From CAZUFB01 sp048173955 (GTDB lineage: Bacteria; Actinomycetota; Coriobacteriia; Coriobacteriales; UMGS124), in the NCBI GenBank assembly GCA_048173955.1, contig DBEYOB010000043.1:1-20369 (forward strand): 20,369 nt of DNA. Direction: 5' to 3'. Within the stretch, counting starts at the first letter, position 1. Each line of letters begins with the position of its first letter. Made by a program: the position numbers and the translations under genes. A model generated the notes under the pieces. It did not search any database, had not been told where the DNA came from, and worked only from the letters and a program-made list of their open reading frames with translations. This document shows, one piece after another, positions 8,459 through 16,054 of the stretch.

Positions 8459-8795
8459 GCGGCGCGGCACGGGGCGGCGATGGAGGACATCGACGCCGGC
8501 GCGCGGGGCTAGTACAATCAAAAGCTAAATTGCTGCCAAAAGGAAGAGGATTGCACGAGCTGACGTAGCGTTAGCGACAGATTGAATCTCTGATACGCTT
8601 GCTACAAATGTAGTGACCTGCGATTTTGTCGAGCCTCCCCTGGGGAAACCGAGCCGCTCGTGCAAAACAAAGGCTTCTGGCATGCAAAACGGGGCATCCT
8701 GGCAAAATTCTCAAGATTGATTTTTGCGTCTCGGCCGTTCGCGCCCCGCCCGAACCTCGCCAGTGCGCCCCGACCGCCCGCGCACCGCTCGCACG
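8459..8795. other. Convergent gap holding family B element copy 1
   Basis: No gene is supported here. The gap separates the 3' ends of the U32-like gene (+) and the L,D-transpeptidase gene (-). It is AT-rich compared with its neighbours between about 8515 and 8730, contains TACAAT (8513-8518) and is almost filled by the family B element. No clean hairpin-plus-T-run terminator is evident outside that element. Confidence 0.55.
8528..8720. repeat. Family B palindromic element, copy 1
   Basis: Modules in order: AATTGCTGCCAAAA (8528-8541), GGATTGCACG (8548-8557), TTGCTACAAATGTAG (8599-8613), GACCTG (8615-8620), CTCGTGCAA (8657-8665) and TGGCAAAATTCTCAAGATTGA, split around 8700-8720. TTGCACGAGC (8551-8560) pairs perfectly with GCTCGTGCAA (8656-8665), and the dyad CTACAAATGTAG (8602-8613) lies at the centre of that inverted repeat. 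CGACA/TGTCG (8575-8579, 8627-8631) nests between them. The outer TGCCA/TGGCA words act like short terminal inverted repeats. The same modules recur at 17930-18110. Confidence 0.78.
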
Positions 8796-10370
8796 TTAAT
8801 AGTGCACGATGACCGGGTCGCCGATCTGGATGATGCTGTAGAGCGAGCTTGCCGCGTCCCACGGCAGGTTGACGCAGCCGTGCGAGCCGTTGTAGGTGTA
8901 GGCGCTGCTGCTCCAGTCGTACTGCCAGGTGGCGTCGTGCAGGCCGACCGAGTTGCCGACGAACGGCATCCAGTAGTCGACCGGCGTGCGGTACTCGGGC
9001 TCGCCGGTGGCCGGGTCGGTCAGACCGATGAGCGTCTGGTCGAGCGCCTTGTTGTTGAGGTCGTAGACGCCGCTGGGTGTCGAGTGGCCGGTGTTGGGGT
9101 TGCCCGAGATGCACACGCTCGACCACAGCAGCGACCCGTCCCAGTCGTAGTAGCGCACGTACTGCTCGGAGAGGTCGATGTCGACATAGCGGCCGCCCCA
9201 GTCCTGGCCGCCGGGGTTGTACTGGTAGGCGGACTGCTTGAGCGGGATCTCCTGAGAACCGACCGTGCCGTTGGCGACGCAGTCGCGCACGAGCTGCTCG
9301 AGCGCGGCGCCGTCGCTGATCCACCCGTAGTCGCCGCCGGACACCGTGACGTACTTGCCGTCGGGGCGCGTGTAGGAGCGGGTGGTCCCCACCGAGTCGA
9401 CCTTTGCCTCGATGCCGTCGACCCAGGCGACGAGCTGGGTCTCGTCGAGTGTGACGGTGCCGTCGCCGAAGACGATCCAGTTCTTGACGGTGGAGGGGTC
9501 CAGGTTGGCGACCACGGTGCCGTTCAGGGTGAGCTGCACGTTGCAGGCAAGGTAGGCGTTCGCGGCGTCGCGCTCCGCGGCGAGGGCGGGGTCGTCGGCC
9601 TTGACGTTCTGCTGGACGAGGTCCTTGCTCGTGAGCGGGGCGTGGTCGCGCTCGGCGGTGAGCGCCTCGACGATGGTGTCGACCACGCGCTCGGGGTCGA
9701 GCTTGGTGCCGGTCGAGCCGGGGTTTATCTGGAACGACCCGCTCGCCTCGTCGAAGTAGACGAACGCGTCCTGGGGGTCGTCGGCCGAGCTGTTGTAGGA
9801 GGCGAGCTGCGCCTCGACGGTCGTCTGCAGGAGGGAGGTGTCGAACGACGAGGTGAGCACGTCGCTCGCATCGTGGTCGTTGAAGATCTGATAGGGCCAC
9901 TGCCAGCTCGGAATCTGCGCGAGGGCATCCGCCACGGCATCGTCGACGTTGAGCTCGAGGCCGGCGTTCTCACCCGTCAGGGAGAAGCTCACGCCCTGGC
10001 CGGCCACGCTGACCTGCATGGCGTCGGATGTCCGCTGGAGGGCCTCGGACGCCTGGGCGCGCGACATGAGCGACACGTCGGTGTCGCCGATGTGGGTGTT
10101 GGGCCAGAAGCGCTGGTGGAAGTAGATGCACCCGACGCAATAGGCGGCCACCACGGCGACCACGATGCAGGCAGCCACGATGGTGACGATCGCCGCTGCG
10201 CGCGGCATGCGCCCTTCGGCTTGCGCGCTGACGCTGCCGCGGGCGGACTGCTGGTTGCGGGTAGACGACGTGGCCAAGGCGGTGCTCGATTCTCTCGTTG
10301 TCGACGGTGGGTCCGGCTTCGCGTTCGCGATGCGTCGGCGGCGCCGGTCGAATGGTGCATATACTGGCAT
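8796..10370 (-). CDS. Membrane-anchored YkuD L,D-transpeptidase
   Basis: A 524-residue cell-wall enzyme. L,D-transpeptidases form 3-3 peptidoglycan cross-links or attach proteins, and are insensitive to most penicillins. Residues 1-56 are a basic, Ser/Thr-rich cytoplasmic tail; 57-83 are one membrane segment (AAAIVTIVAACIVVAVVAAY). Two peptidoglycan-binding-type modules follow in the extracellular part, the first beginning at NTHIGDTDVSLMSRAQASEAL. The C-terminal YkuD domain ends with the catalytic SHGCVNLP motif (H497, C499). I chose the ATG at 10370 (AGG close upstream) over the ATG at 10406, whose extra 12 codons are AT-rich and lack a ribosome binding site. A shorter start at 10208 just before the membrane segment is possible. 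It lies 277 bp downstream of the blaR-like gene on the same strand, and may be co-regulated with it. Confidence 0.88.
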   Translation of the reverse strand: MPVYAPFDRRRRRIANAKPDPPSTTRESSTALATSSTRNQQSARGSVSAQAEGRMPRAAAIVTIVAACIVVAVVAAYCVGCIYFHQRFWPNTHIGDTDVSLMSRAQASEALQRTSDAMQVSVAGQGVSFSLTGENAGLELNVDDAVADALAQIPSWQWPYQIFNDHDASDVLTSSFDTSLLQTTVEAQLASYNSSADDPQDAFVYFDEASGSFQINPGSTGTKLDPERVVDTIVEALTAERDHAPLTSKDLVQQNVKADDPALAAERDAANAYLACNVQLTLNGTVVANLDPSTVKNWIVFGDGTVTLDETQLVAWVDGIEAKVDSVGTTRSYTRPDGKYVTVSGGDYGWISDGAALEQLVRDCVANGTVGSQEIPLKQSAYQYNPGGQDWGGRYVDIDLSEQYVRYYDWDGSLLWSSVCISGNPNTGHSTPSGVYDLNNKALDQTLIGLTDPATGEPEYRTPVDYWMPFVGNSVGLHDATWQYDWSSSAYTYNGSHGCVNLPWDAASSLYSIIQIGDPVIVHY

Positions 10371-10506
10371 ATACCTGCATGAAAAGGAACGACTCTTAAG
10401 GAACATTAAGATTGAGTTGCCGGGTATGTGGCGAGCCTGTGGACGCCGCCCGCCGCATGCCCTGTCGGATACGTACCCACCGTGTACTACGCGTTACGAC
10501 GCTCGA

Positions 10507-10526
10507 ATGTTGCATGAACGCAACAT
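10507..10526. promoter_or_regulatory. ATGTTGC palindrome in the gap upstream of the L,D-transpeptidase
   Basis: ATGTTGC (10507-10513) and GCAACAT (10520-10526) are perfect 7-bp arms around ATGAAC. The site is 137 bp upstream of the transpeptidase start and 122 bp past the sensor stop. It could be an operator for the transpeptidase or part of a terminator for the sensor. A second palindrome, GTCGATCGAC, lies at 10551-10560 inside CACGG/CCGTG arms. Confidence 0.4.
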
Positions 10527-10614
10527 GTCACGGGAATTACACGGAACCGCGTCGATCGACCGTGCGTACACCGCCTGCGGCGGTCGGTTGCTCGCGCAGG
10601 CCGGACGCTTCGCT

Positions 10615-10660
10615 CGATCAGCCGAGTCCCCGATCGGCCGAGCCCGATCAGCCGAGCTCG
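10615..10660. repeat. Threefold 14-16 bp tandem repeat across the blaR stop codon
   Basis: Units at 10615-10630, 10631-10644 and 10645-10660 share CGATCRGCCGAG. On the gene's strand the first unit contains its TGA stop (10648-10650). The middle unit has CGA instead, and the third has TGA again at 10618-10620, exactly 30 nt downstream and in the same frame. Confidence 0.75.
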
Positions 10661-13600
10661 ACCCACGCTGCGTGCATCTCGTTGGCAGCCTGGGCTTCGG
10701 CGGCGGAGAACGCCCCGCTCGAATAGACCGCCACCAGCAGGCCGTCGCTTGTCCGTGTGCCATTGCCCAACTGCAGATACTGGTCGGCATTCGGCGCGCC
10801 CCAGGGATCGGTGTCGGCGCAGCATTCGACGCAGAGGTTCGTGCCGTCGGAGAACCACACGCTGAGCTGGCCGACGATGTCGTGCAGTCCCAGCGGCCCC
10901 TCCATGTAGGAGGCGCTCGTTATCTCGTAGCCGGCAGGGACGAGGACCGAATAGTGCGGCGTGACGATGCGCATGCCGCACTCCTCCTCGACGGCATGGG
11001 CCCCGTAGGCGTCCTGCGATGCGGCGACGACCACCGTGCCGACCCCGTTGACGGATTCGTTGGCGGTCATGGAGCCGGGGAGTCCGTAGACGTTGGAGCT
11101 CGTTCCCCGGGAGAAGACGTCGGGACACCCGGCGGCAAACCCTTGCCCGAGCGCTTCTTCGTCGACCGCGCGGCTCTCAGGCAGGGCGAGGACGAGCAGC
11201 GACCCGTCGATGCAGGAGCCGACCTCGTACTGGACGTAGCCCGGCATGGTGGCGAGCGCGTTGGCGTAGGACTCCGTTGGGCAGCGGTATACGATGCAGG
11301 TCGTATCGCCTGTCGCGCCGTCGGAGAGGATGAGCACGTCCTCCATGCCCGTGGGTGCCGGCGAGCGCCAACCCTGCGAGAAGTTCCAGGAAAGTTCGCC
11401 GGTCGTCATGGACGAGGGGATGTCGACCTGGTAGGAGGTCGTGACGAGGCGTGTCCCGCCGTCGATGGCGACGACTGCGACGAGGTCGTTGCGGAGCTCC
11501 GACTCCTCGGTGCTCGCCGTCTCGGATGCGCCGTCGGGCACGGTGCCCGCGACGGAGCCGCTCTGCACGGTCGAGCCGGGCGTGCGCGAGAACTGGTCGG
11601 CGGGGGCGTCCGCCTCGGCGGGCTGGACCCACGAGGCGCAGCGCGCGACCATATCTTGCGTTTCGGCGTCGAGCCGCGTCCACTGGCCATAGTAGTCCCG
11701 CTCGAATTCGACGTACGTCCGGACGTATACCTGCATACCGTTCGATGCGGCGACGGAGGTGGCGAGCTGGACGGTGTACTCGTCCTGGATGGCGGGCATC
11801 TCGTAGGCAGCCTCGACGTAGAACGTATCGCCGTTGGGCAGGGTCACGTACAGCTGGGGGCGCAGCTCGCCCATGCTGCCGTACGTGTTGAAGGAGATTT
11901 GCGCGTTGGCGCCGCCATACTCGGTGGGGATGACCAGCGAGAAGTACGGCGTGACGATGCGCGTGCCGCCTTCCTCCTGTACGGCGTAGGCGGTATAGGC
12001 CTCCCGAGAGGCATCTTGGACGAGCGTCGTGCCGAAGTAGTCGGGCAATCCCTGGACCATGCCGTACAGTCCGACGATGCCCACGGTGGGCTGTATCGCC
12101 TCGGCGATGTCGGCGAAGCCCCTTTCGCCGTCGTAGCGGCCCTCGGGAATGGCGAGCACGATGCCGAGCGAGATGTCGGACGAGCACGTGCCCTCGGTGA
12201 GGAGGACGTATCCGGGAAGCTCGCCGGGGCTGCCGTTGGCGCGCGGGTAGCACCACGCCATGAGGACGACCTCGCCGGTGCCGGCGTCGGTGATGGTCAC
12301 GACCTCGCTCGCCCCTGCGGGAAGCGCTTCGTCCCCCGCTTCGGAGAACGACCAGTCGAAGCCGTCGGGGAACATGCCGCTGTGCAGCTGGAGCGTGTAG
12401 TGGGGGGTTCGCAGCCAGGTGATCGGACCCGTCGCCCAGTCGTCTTCCCGCGAGATCGAGACGAGGCGGGTGGCGGGTGCCGTCTGGTCCGAGACCGTCG
12501 GCGTTGCGGTTTCTCCCGATGCGTCCGGACCTTCGGAGGGCGAGACGCCAGCCGGGGGTGTCGCCTCGGTGGCGAATGAGGCTGCCACGGTGACGGCGAT
12601 CAGGGCGGTCGCGATGGAGGCGGCGAAGCTGGCGGGGCGTATGCGTGCGAGGGCGGCGATGCGGCGCCCGACGGCGCAGCGCCCGAAGCCGGTGGAGGCG
12701 GGCATGGGGGCGACGCGCCGCTCCACCATGTCGACGAGTGCATGGGCGTACAGGGAGCGGCCGTGCCCGTTGAGCCTCCGCGCGACGGCTTCGTCGCAGG
12801 CGAGCTCGATGTCGTGGTTGGCGCAGGCGTAGAGCACCCATACGAGCGGGTTGAACCAGAACAGGCACACCGCGGCGGTGAGCAGCGCCTTGTAGAGAAT
12901 GTCGAAGCGGGCCACGTGCACGAACTCGTGCTCGAGCACCAGGGCCGACTTCGAGGGGTCCTCCCAGTCGAAGCCGGGCGGCACCAGGATGGTCGGCCTG
13001 AGCACCCCTCGGGTCATGGGGGAGGCGATGCGGGCGCTTTCCTTGATGCGCAGGCGCCGGCGGAGCGGGTGGGCGGAGAGCCACTGGCGCGTGGCGCGGC
13101 TGTCGAGCTCGACCGCGTCGGAGAGGCGGCGGGCGTGGTAGGCGTAGAGCCCGGCGAGCGCTGCGAGGGAGGCGGCGGTGCCGGCGAGCCAAACGAGTCC
13201 GGCCGCCCGGTGCAGGCCGGATGCCGCGGAGGTGCCCGCCGTCGCGCCGGAGCCCGCGGCTTCGAGGTCCGCGGACATGTCTGCCGCCATGCTCGCGGTG
13301 CCGGTTGCCGCGGTGGATGCCGCTGCGGCGCCCTCCGCCGCCGATGCTCCCGTCGCAGCCACGGAAACGGTCCCCGCCTGCGGGGACGCCGCCGCCGCGC
13401 CCGAGCCGTCCGCCGCGAGGGCGTCCTGCCCCGCGTCCTGCCCCGACGTTTCGGCGGATGCCGGCATGACGCCGGCAGCCTGCGCGCCGTGCATGGCGAG
13501 CGACCAGGCGTTGAAGGGGACCGGGATGGAGACGGGGAGGAGCAGGCGGGCGAGCACGACGCCCCAGAGCACGAGGAACGCCGCCTTGGGCAGGCGGTTG

Positions 13601-13677
13601 TGCAGCGCGGCGCGCAGGACGAGCACGACGGCGATCATCGCCGAGCCTTGCAGGCACATCTGCAGCAGCGTTTCCAT
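10648..13677 (-). CDS. BlaR1/MecR1-like M56 metalloprotease with duplicated extracytoplasmic module
   Basis: A 1009-residue membrane sensor-protease. In BlaR1-type systems the M56 domain becomes active on ligand sensing and leads to loss of the BlaI repressor. Membrane segments are about 9-28, 32-50, 158-180, 263-284 and 350-370. The zinc motif is HEFVH (250-254), with acidic residues in ELACDE (291-296) as further ligand candidates. An Ala/Ser/Thr/Gly-rich insert (67-157) fills the loop between helices 2 and 3. After residue ~400 there is no penicillin-binding domain. Instead an A-B-A'-B' array appears, with phased blocks TPHYTLQL (424), TRIVTPYFSLVIP (572), TRLVTTSYQVDIP (742) and MRIVTPHYSVLVP (902). 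The ligand is therefore unlikely to be bound as in true BlaR1. GGGAGG precedes the ATG at 13677, and the blaI-like gene ends 69 bp upstream. Confidence 0.87.
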   Translation of the reverse strand: METLLQMCLQGSAMIAVVLVLRAALHNRLPKAAFLVLWGVVLARLLLPVSIPVPFNAWSLAMHGAQAAGVMPASAETSGQDAGQDALAADGSGAAAASPQAGTVSVAATGASAAEGAAAASTAATGTASMAADMSADLEAAGSGATAGTSAASGLHRAAGLVWLAGTAASLAALAGLYAYHARRLSDAVELDSRATRQWLSAHPLRRRLRIKESARIASPMTRGVLRPTILVPPGFDWEDPSKSALVLEHEFVHVARFDILYKALLTAAVCLFWFNPLVWVLYACANHDIELACDEAVARRLNGHGRSLYAHALVDMVERRVAPMPASTGFGRCAVGRRIAALARIRPASFAASIATALIAVTVAASFATEATPPAGVSPSEGPDASGETATPTVSDQTAPATRLVSISREDDWATGPITWLRTPHYTLQLHSGMFPDGFDWSFSEAGDEALPAGASEVVTITDAGTGEVVLMAWCYPRANGSPGELPGYVLLTEGTCSSDISLGIVLAIPEGRYDGERGFADIAEAIQPTVGIVGLYGMVQGLPDYFGTTLVQDASREAYTAYAVQEEGGTRIVTPYFSLVIPTEYGGANAQISFNTYGSMGELRPQLYVTLPNGDTFYVEAAYEMPAIQDEYTVQLATSVAASNGMQVYVRTYVEFERDYYGQWTRLDAETQDMVARCASWVQPAEADAPADQFSRTPGSTVQSGSVAGTVPDGASETASTEESELRNDLVAVVAIDGGTRLVTTSYQVDIPSSMTTGELSWNFSQGWRSPAPTGMEDVLILSDGATGDTTCIVYRCPTESYANALATMPGYVQYEVGSCIDGSLLVLALPESRAVDEEALGQGFAAGCPDVFSRGTSSNVYGLPGSMTANESVNGVGTVVVAASQDAYGAHAVEEECGMRIVTPHYSVLVPAGYEITSASYMEGPLGLHDIVGQLSVWFSDGTNLCVECCADTDPWGAPNADQYLQLGNGTRTSDGLLVAVYSSGAFSAAEAQAANEMHAAWVELG

Positions 13678-13746
13678 CGAGCGCGCCTCCCGTCGCCTTC
13701 GCGTCGTCCACAGCCCGTCAGTTGCGCCGCCCGGGGGCGGCTGCCG

Positions 13747-14115
13747 CTAGTCGTCGAGGTCGTCCGCCATCTGCCGCAGCCGGTCGATCTCTTCGCGCGA
13801 GACCTTCTTGCGGTTGACGAGCGCCGCGAACAGCCGGTCGGCGGAGCCGCCGAAGAGCCGGTCGATGAGCCCGTCGGTCTCCTCGTTCTGGACCGCCTCC
13901 TGCGTGACGAGCGCCCGGCAGTGGTAGCCGGGGTCGACGCGCTGCAGGGCGCCCTTCTTGATGCAGCGCCCGATCAGCGTGTAGGTCGCGCTCAGGCTGT
14001 AGCCGAAGCGGTCGGCCAGCGCTTCGCCGATGCGGCGCGCGGTCGTCTCGCCGCCCTCGCGCCAGACGACGTCCATGACCTTGATCTCGGAGTCGGACAG
14101 TGCGGTCGTTCCCAT
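13747..14115 (-). CDS. BlaI/MecI/CopY-family transcriptional repressor
   Basis: A 122-residue winged-helix repressor. BlaI-type proteins bind TACA-N2-TGTA-like dyads as dimers and are inactivated through their M56 partner. The N-terminal DNA-binding domain shows LSDSEIKVMDVVW (6-18), TARRIGEAL (25-33), YSLSATYTLIGRCIKKG (39-55) and the wing GYHCRALV (63-70). The C-terminal helices (about 72-118) form the dimerisation arm. I use the ATG at 14115 because GGGGAGG lies 5 bp upstream. An in-frame ATG at 14193 would add 26 residues spanning an 11-base homopolymer and lacks a ribosome binding site. It is the first gene of the minus-strand unit that continues into the sensor-protease. Two matching operators lie upstream, so autoregulation is likely. 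Confidence 0.9.
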   Translation of the reverse strand: MGTTALSDSEIKVMDVVWREGGETTARRIGEALADRFGYSLSATYTLIGRCIKKGALQRVDPGYHCRALVTQEAVQNEETDGLIDRLFGGSADRLFAALVNRKKVSREEIDRLRQMADDLDD

Positions 14116-14160
14116 GTATACCTCCCCGGTCGGCCCCTCCCGCCGCCGCCCGAGCGGTGC

Positions 14161-14171
14161 GGGGGGGGGGG
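14161..14171. repeat. G11 homopolymer in the blaI leader
   Basis: Eleven consecutive G on the + strand (C11 in the blaI transcript), between the proposed promoter and the blaI ribosome binding site, 46 bp upstream of the start codon. Such tracts are prone to slippage and to sequencing error. Confidence 0.9.
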
Positions 14172-14261
14172 TGCCTCTTTTGCATGCCTGCATGCGCCGT
14201 CGCGGGCGGGACGCCGGGCGGGCCCCGTGGAGAAAGTCCCGAAACGAATACTACCGCCATA

Positions 14262-14290
14262 ATACTACGTTCGTAGAAAGTTTTTGTCAA
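14262..14290 (-). promoter_or_regulatory. Sigma-70-like promoter for blaI-blaR with overlapping dyad
   Basis: On the minus strand a perfect -35 TTGACA (14290-14285) is followed after 17 bp by TAGTAT (14267-14262). The 12-bp dyad CTACGTTCGTAG (14265-14276) covers the spacer and the edge of the -10 box, a classic repressor position. AATACTAC half-sites repeat at 14247 and 14261. It is about 150 bp before the blaI start. Confidence 0.62.
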
Positions 14291-14336
14291 CCGCGGCCGG
14301 GCGGGCGTTGCGGCGTCGCGCGGGCCGTGGTGCCGC

Positions 14337-14365
14337 AGCATATGTTACAACTGTAGATATGACAA
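14337..14365 (-). promoter_or_regulatory. BlaI-type operator inside a second promoter-like pair
   Basis: TTACAACTGTAG (14345-14356) contains TACA-N2-TGTA, the BlaI/MecI operator core. On the minus strand it lies inside the 17-bp spacer of TTGTCA (14365-14360) and TATGCT (14342-14337). A further half-site CTGTAG lies at 14368-14373. A plus-strand promoter for the LCP gene must lie in the same stretch or just downstream, so the site could control both directions. Confidence 0.55.
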
Positions 14366-14483
14366 AACTGTAGCTGGTGCTCTCCTGCGCGAACGGCTAT
14401 GCTGGTTCCACTGCGGGTTGGCGCGGGACCGCCCCGCGCGGGTCGCGGCCCTTGTGTCGGGTTGGTACGGGCGAGGGGGGCCT

Positions 14484-16028
14484 ATGGCAGTGGAACGCAG
14501 ACGTGGTGCAGGGGGCTCGGACCGCAGGTCGGGCGGGCGGTATGAGCGTGGGCCGCATGGCTTCGACCCCTACGGAGACGCCCGCTTCGGCTCCGAACCC
14601 TACGGTGGCGCCGCCCCCCGGGACCCTGCCCGCGCGACGGCGCCCTATTCCCGCTCGCACGCGGCGGGACGCTACGCCCGCAAGGCGTCGGGCAGGTCGC
14701 ACCGCAAACGGGCGGTGCGCATCGCCGTCGCCGCGGCGGTCGGCGTCGTCGTCATCGCGCTCGTCGCGGCAGCGGTGTGGGCGGCGACGTTCTACGGGTC
14801 CCTCGGCAGCCGCATGAACGGCAGCGTGTCCGACGAGACGCGCGCCGTGCTCGCGAGCCAGCGCAGGCAGGCCCGGGACGCGGGCTCCGCGCTGACCGAC
14901 ACCGACCCCTTCTACATGCTCCTGCTCGGCACCGACTCGAGCGAGAACCGCCGCACCGGCACCGAGGCCGGGCTCTACGGCGACGACGACGCGGCGTACC
15001 GCACCGACACCATCATCCTCGCCCGGATTGACCCGGGCGACAAGAAGGTGACGCTCGTCTCGATCCACCGCGACACGTACTATCCCATCGACGGGGAGTA
15101 CCGCAAGATCAACGCCGCCTATGCGCTGGGCGGGGTCGCCGAGACCATCGAGGTCGTCAGCGAGTATGCGGGCGTGCCCATCACCCACTATGCCTCGATC
15201 GACATGAGCGGGCTGTCGGCGCTCGTCGACGCCCTGGGCGGCGTCGAGGTCGACGTGCCCTACGAGATCGACGACGAGGAGCACACCGGCTATCTGAGTG
15301 CCGGGCCGCAGACCCTGAACGGCGAGCAGGCCCTCATCTTCGCCCGCTCCCGCCACGCCTACGACGACCTGGGCGACGGCGACCGCTACCGCGCCGCCCA
15401 CCAGCGCGTGCTCATCGCCGCGATCGCCAAGAAGCTCCTCTCCTCGAACCCGGCGGCGATGGTCTCGGCCATCGACACCCTGGCGAACTACATCTCCACC
15501 GACATGTCGCCCGACTACATCGTGAGCCTGGCGCTCGCCATGCGCGGCATCGACGTCGACCACGATGTCTACTCGACGATGAACCCCACGGAGCCCGACA
15601 CCGGATCGGACGGGTCCGTCGTGGAGATCACCCAGGAGGAGGAGTGGGAGCGCATGATGGCCGAGGTCGACGCCGGGGAGCGCCCCGATGCCGACGCCGG
15701 GTACATCTCGAAGGCCGACGACATCAACAACCCCGCGTTCTCCGTCGAGGAGACGTCGCCCGCGGACACCCGCGTCGTGGTGAAGGACGCGTCCGGCGGC
15801 TCGGGGCGGGCCGCCGCGGCGATTGCGGAGCTGCAGGAAGACGGGTGGTACGTCGAGGACGGCGGGGAGGCGAACGTCGAGCTCGAGGCGACGACGGTCG
15901 TCTACGAGTACGACGCGCAGCGCGCCAACGCCCAGGCCGTGGCCGAGCTGCTCGGCGCGACGTGCGAGCCCGCGGGGGACACGTGGGGCGTCCAAGGTGA
16001 CGTAATGGTCGTGGTGGGCGCGAGCTAG
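14484..16028 (+). CDS. LytR-CpsA-Psr (LCP) family cell-wall glycopolymer ligase
   Basis: A 514-residue membrane-anchored transferase. LCP enzymes move glycopolymers from polyprenyl-phosphate carriers to peptidoglycan on the outer face of the membrane. The N-terminal ~78 residues are a basic, Gly/Tyr-rich cytoplasmic tail, and the membrane helix is at 79-101. The LCP core runs from about 143 to 325 with FYMLLLGTDS, RTDTIILARID (173-183), VSIHRDTYYP (192-201), KINAAYALGG (208-217), LVDALGGVEVDVPY (247-260), FARSRH (286-291) and GDGDRYRAAHQRVL (297-310), which includes the arginines and aspartates that bind the pyrophosphate and magnesium. A LytR_C domain follows at about 425-505. The ATG at 14484 has GAGGGG upstream and is preferred over the in-frame ATG at 14418. 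It diverges from blaI. Confidence 0.9.
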   Translation: MAVERRRGAGGSDRRSGGRYERGPHGFDPYGDARFGSEPYGGAAPRDPARATAPYSRSHAAGRYARKASGRSHRKRAVRIAVAAAVGVVVIALVAAAVWAATFYGSLGSRMNGSVSDETRAVLASQRRQARDAGSALTDTDPFYMLLLGTDSSENRRTGTEAGLYGDDDAAYRTDTIILARIDPGDKKVTLVSIHRDTYYPIDGEYRKINAAYALGGVAETIEVVSEYAGVPITHYASIDMSGLSALVDALGGVEVDVPYEIDDEEHTGYLSAGPQTLNGEQALIFARSRHAYDDLGDGDRYRAAHQRVLIAAIAKKLLSSNPAAMVSAIDTLANYISTDMSPDYIVSLALAMRGIDVDHDVYSTMNPTEPDTGSDGSVVEITQEEEWERMMAEVDAGERPDADAGYISKADDINNPAFSVEETSPADTRVVVKDASGGSGRAAAAIAELQEDGWYVEDGGEANVELEATTVVYEYDAQRANAQAVAELLGATCEPAGDTWGVQGDVMVVVGAS

Positions 16029-16054
16029 CCGTTCCCTGCCCGCCCGCCATGGGG

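Larger units (their letters stand above)
14116..14483. other. Divergent regulatory region between blaI-like and LCP genes
   Basis: No gene is supported here. The region holds the blaI ribosome binding site, an 11-G homopolymer (14161-14171), GCATGC repeated around CT (near 14182-14195), two BlaI-type dyads, two candidate minus-strand promoters, and the GAGGGGGG ribosome binding site of the LCP gene (14473-14480). An AT-rich core (about 14240-14375) fits promoter DNA. Confidence 0.7.

Noticed and set aside
8636..8646. Intrinsic terminator at TCCCCTGGGGA in the convergent gap
   Set aside because: The palindrome leaves almost no loop and has no T-run; it is better described as part of the family B element.
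10648..13677. True beta-lactam receptor BlaR1
   Set aside because: The C-terminal region has no visible SxxK/SxN/KTG transpeptidase motifs and consists of a duplicated unknown module; only the M56 part supports the comparison.
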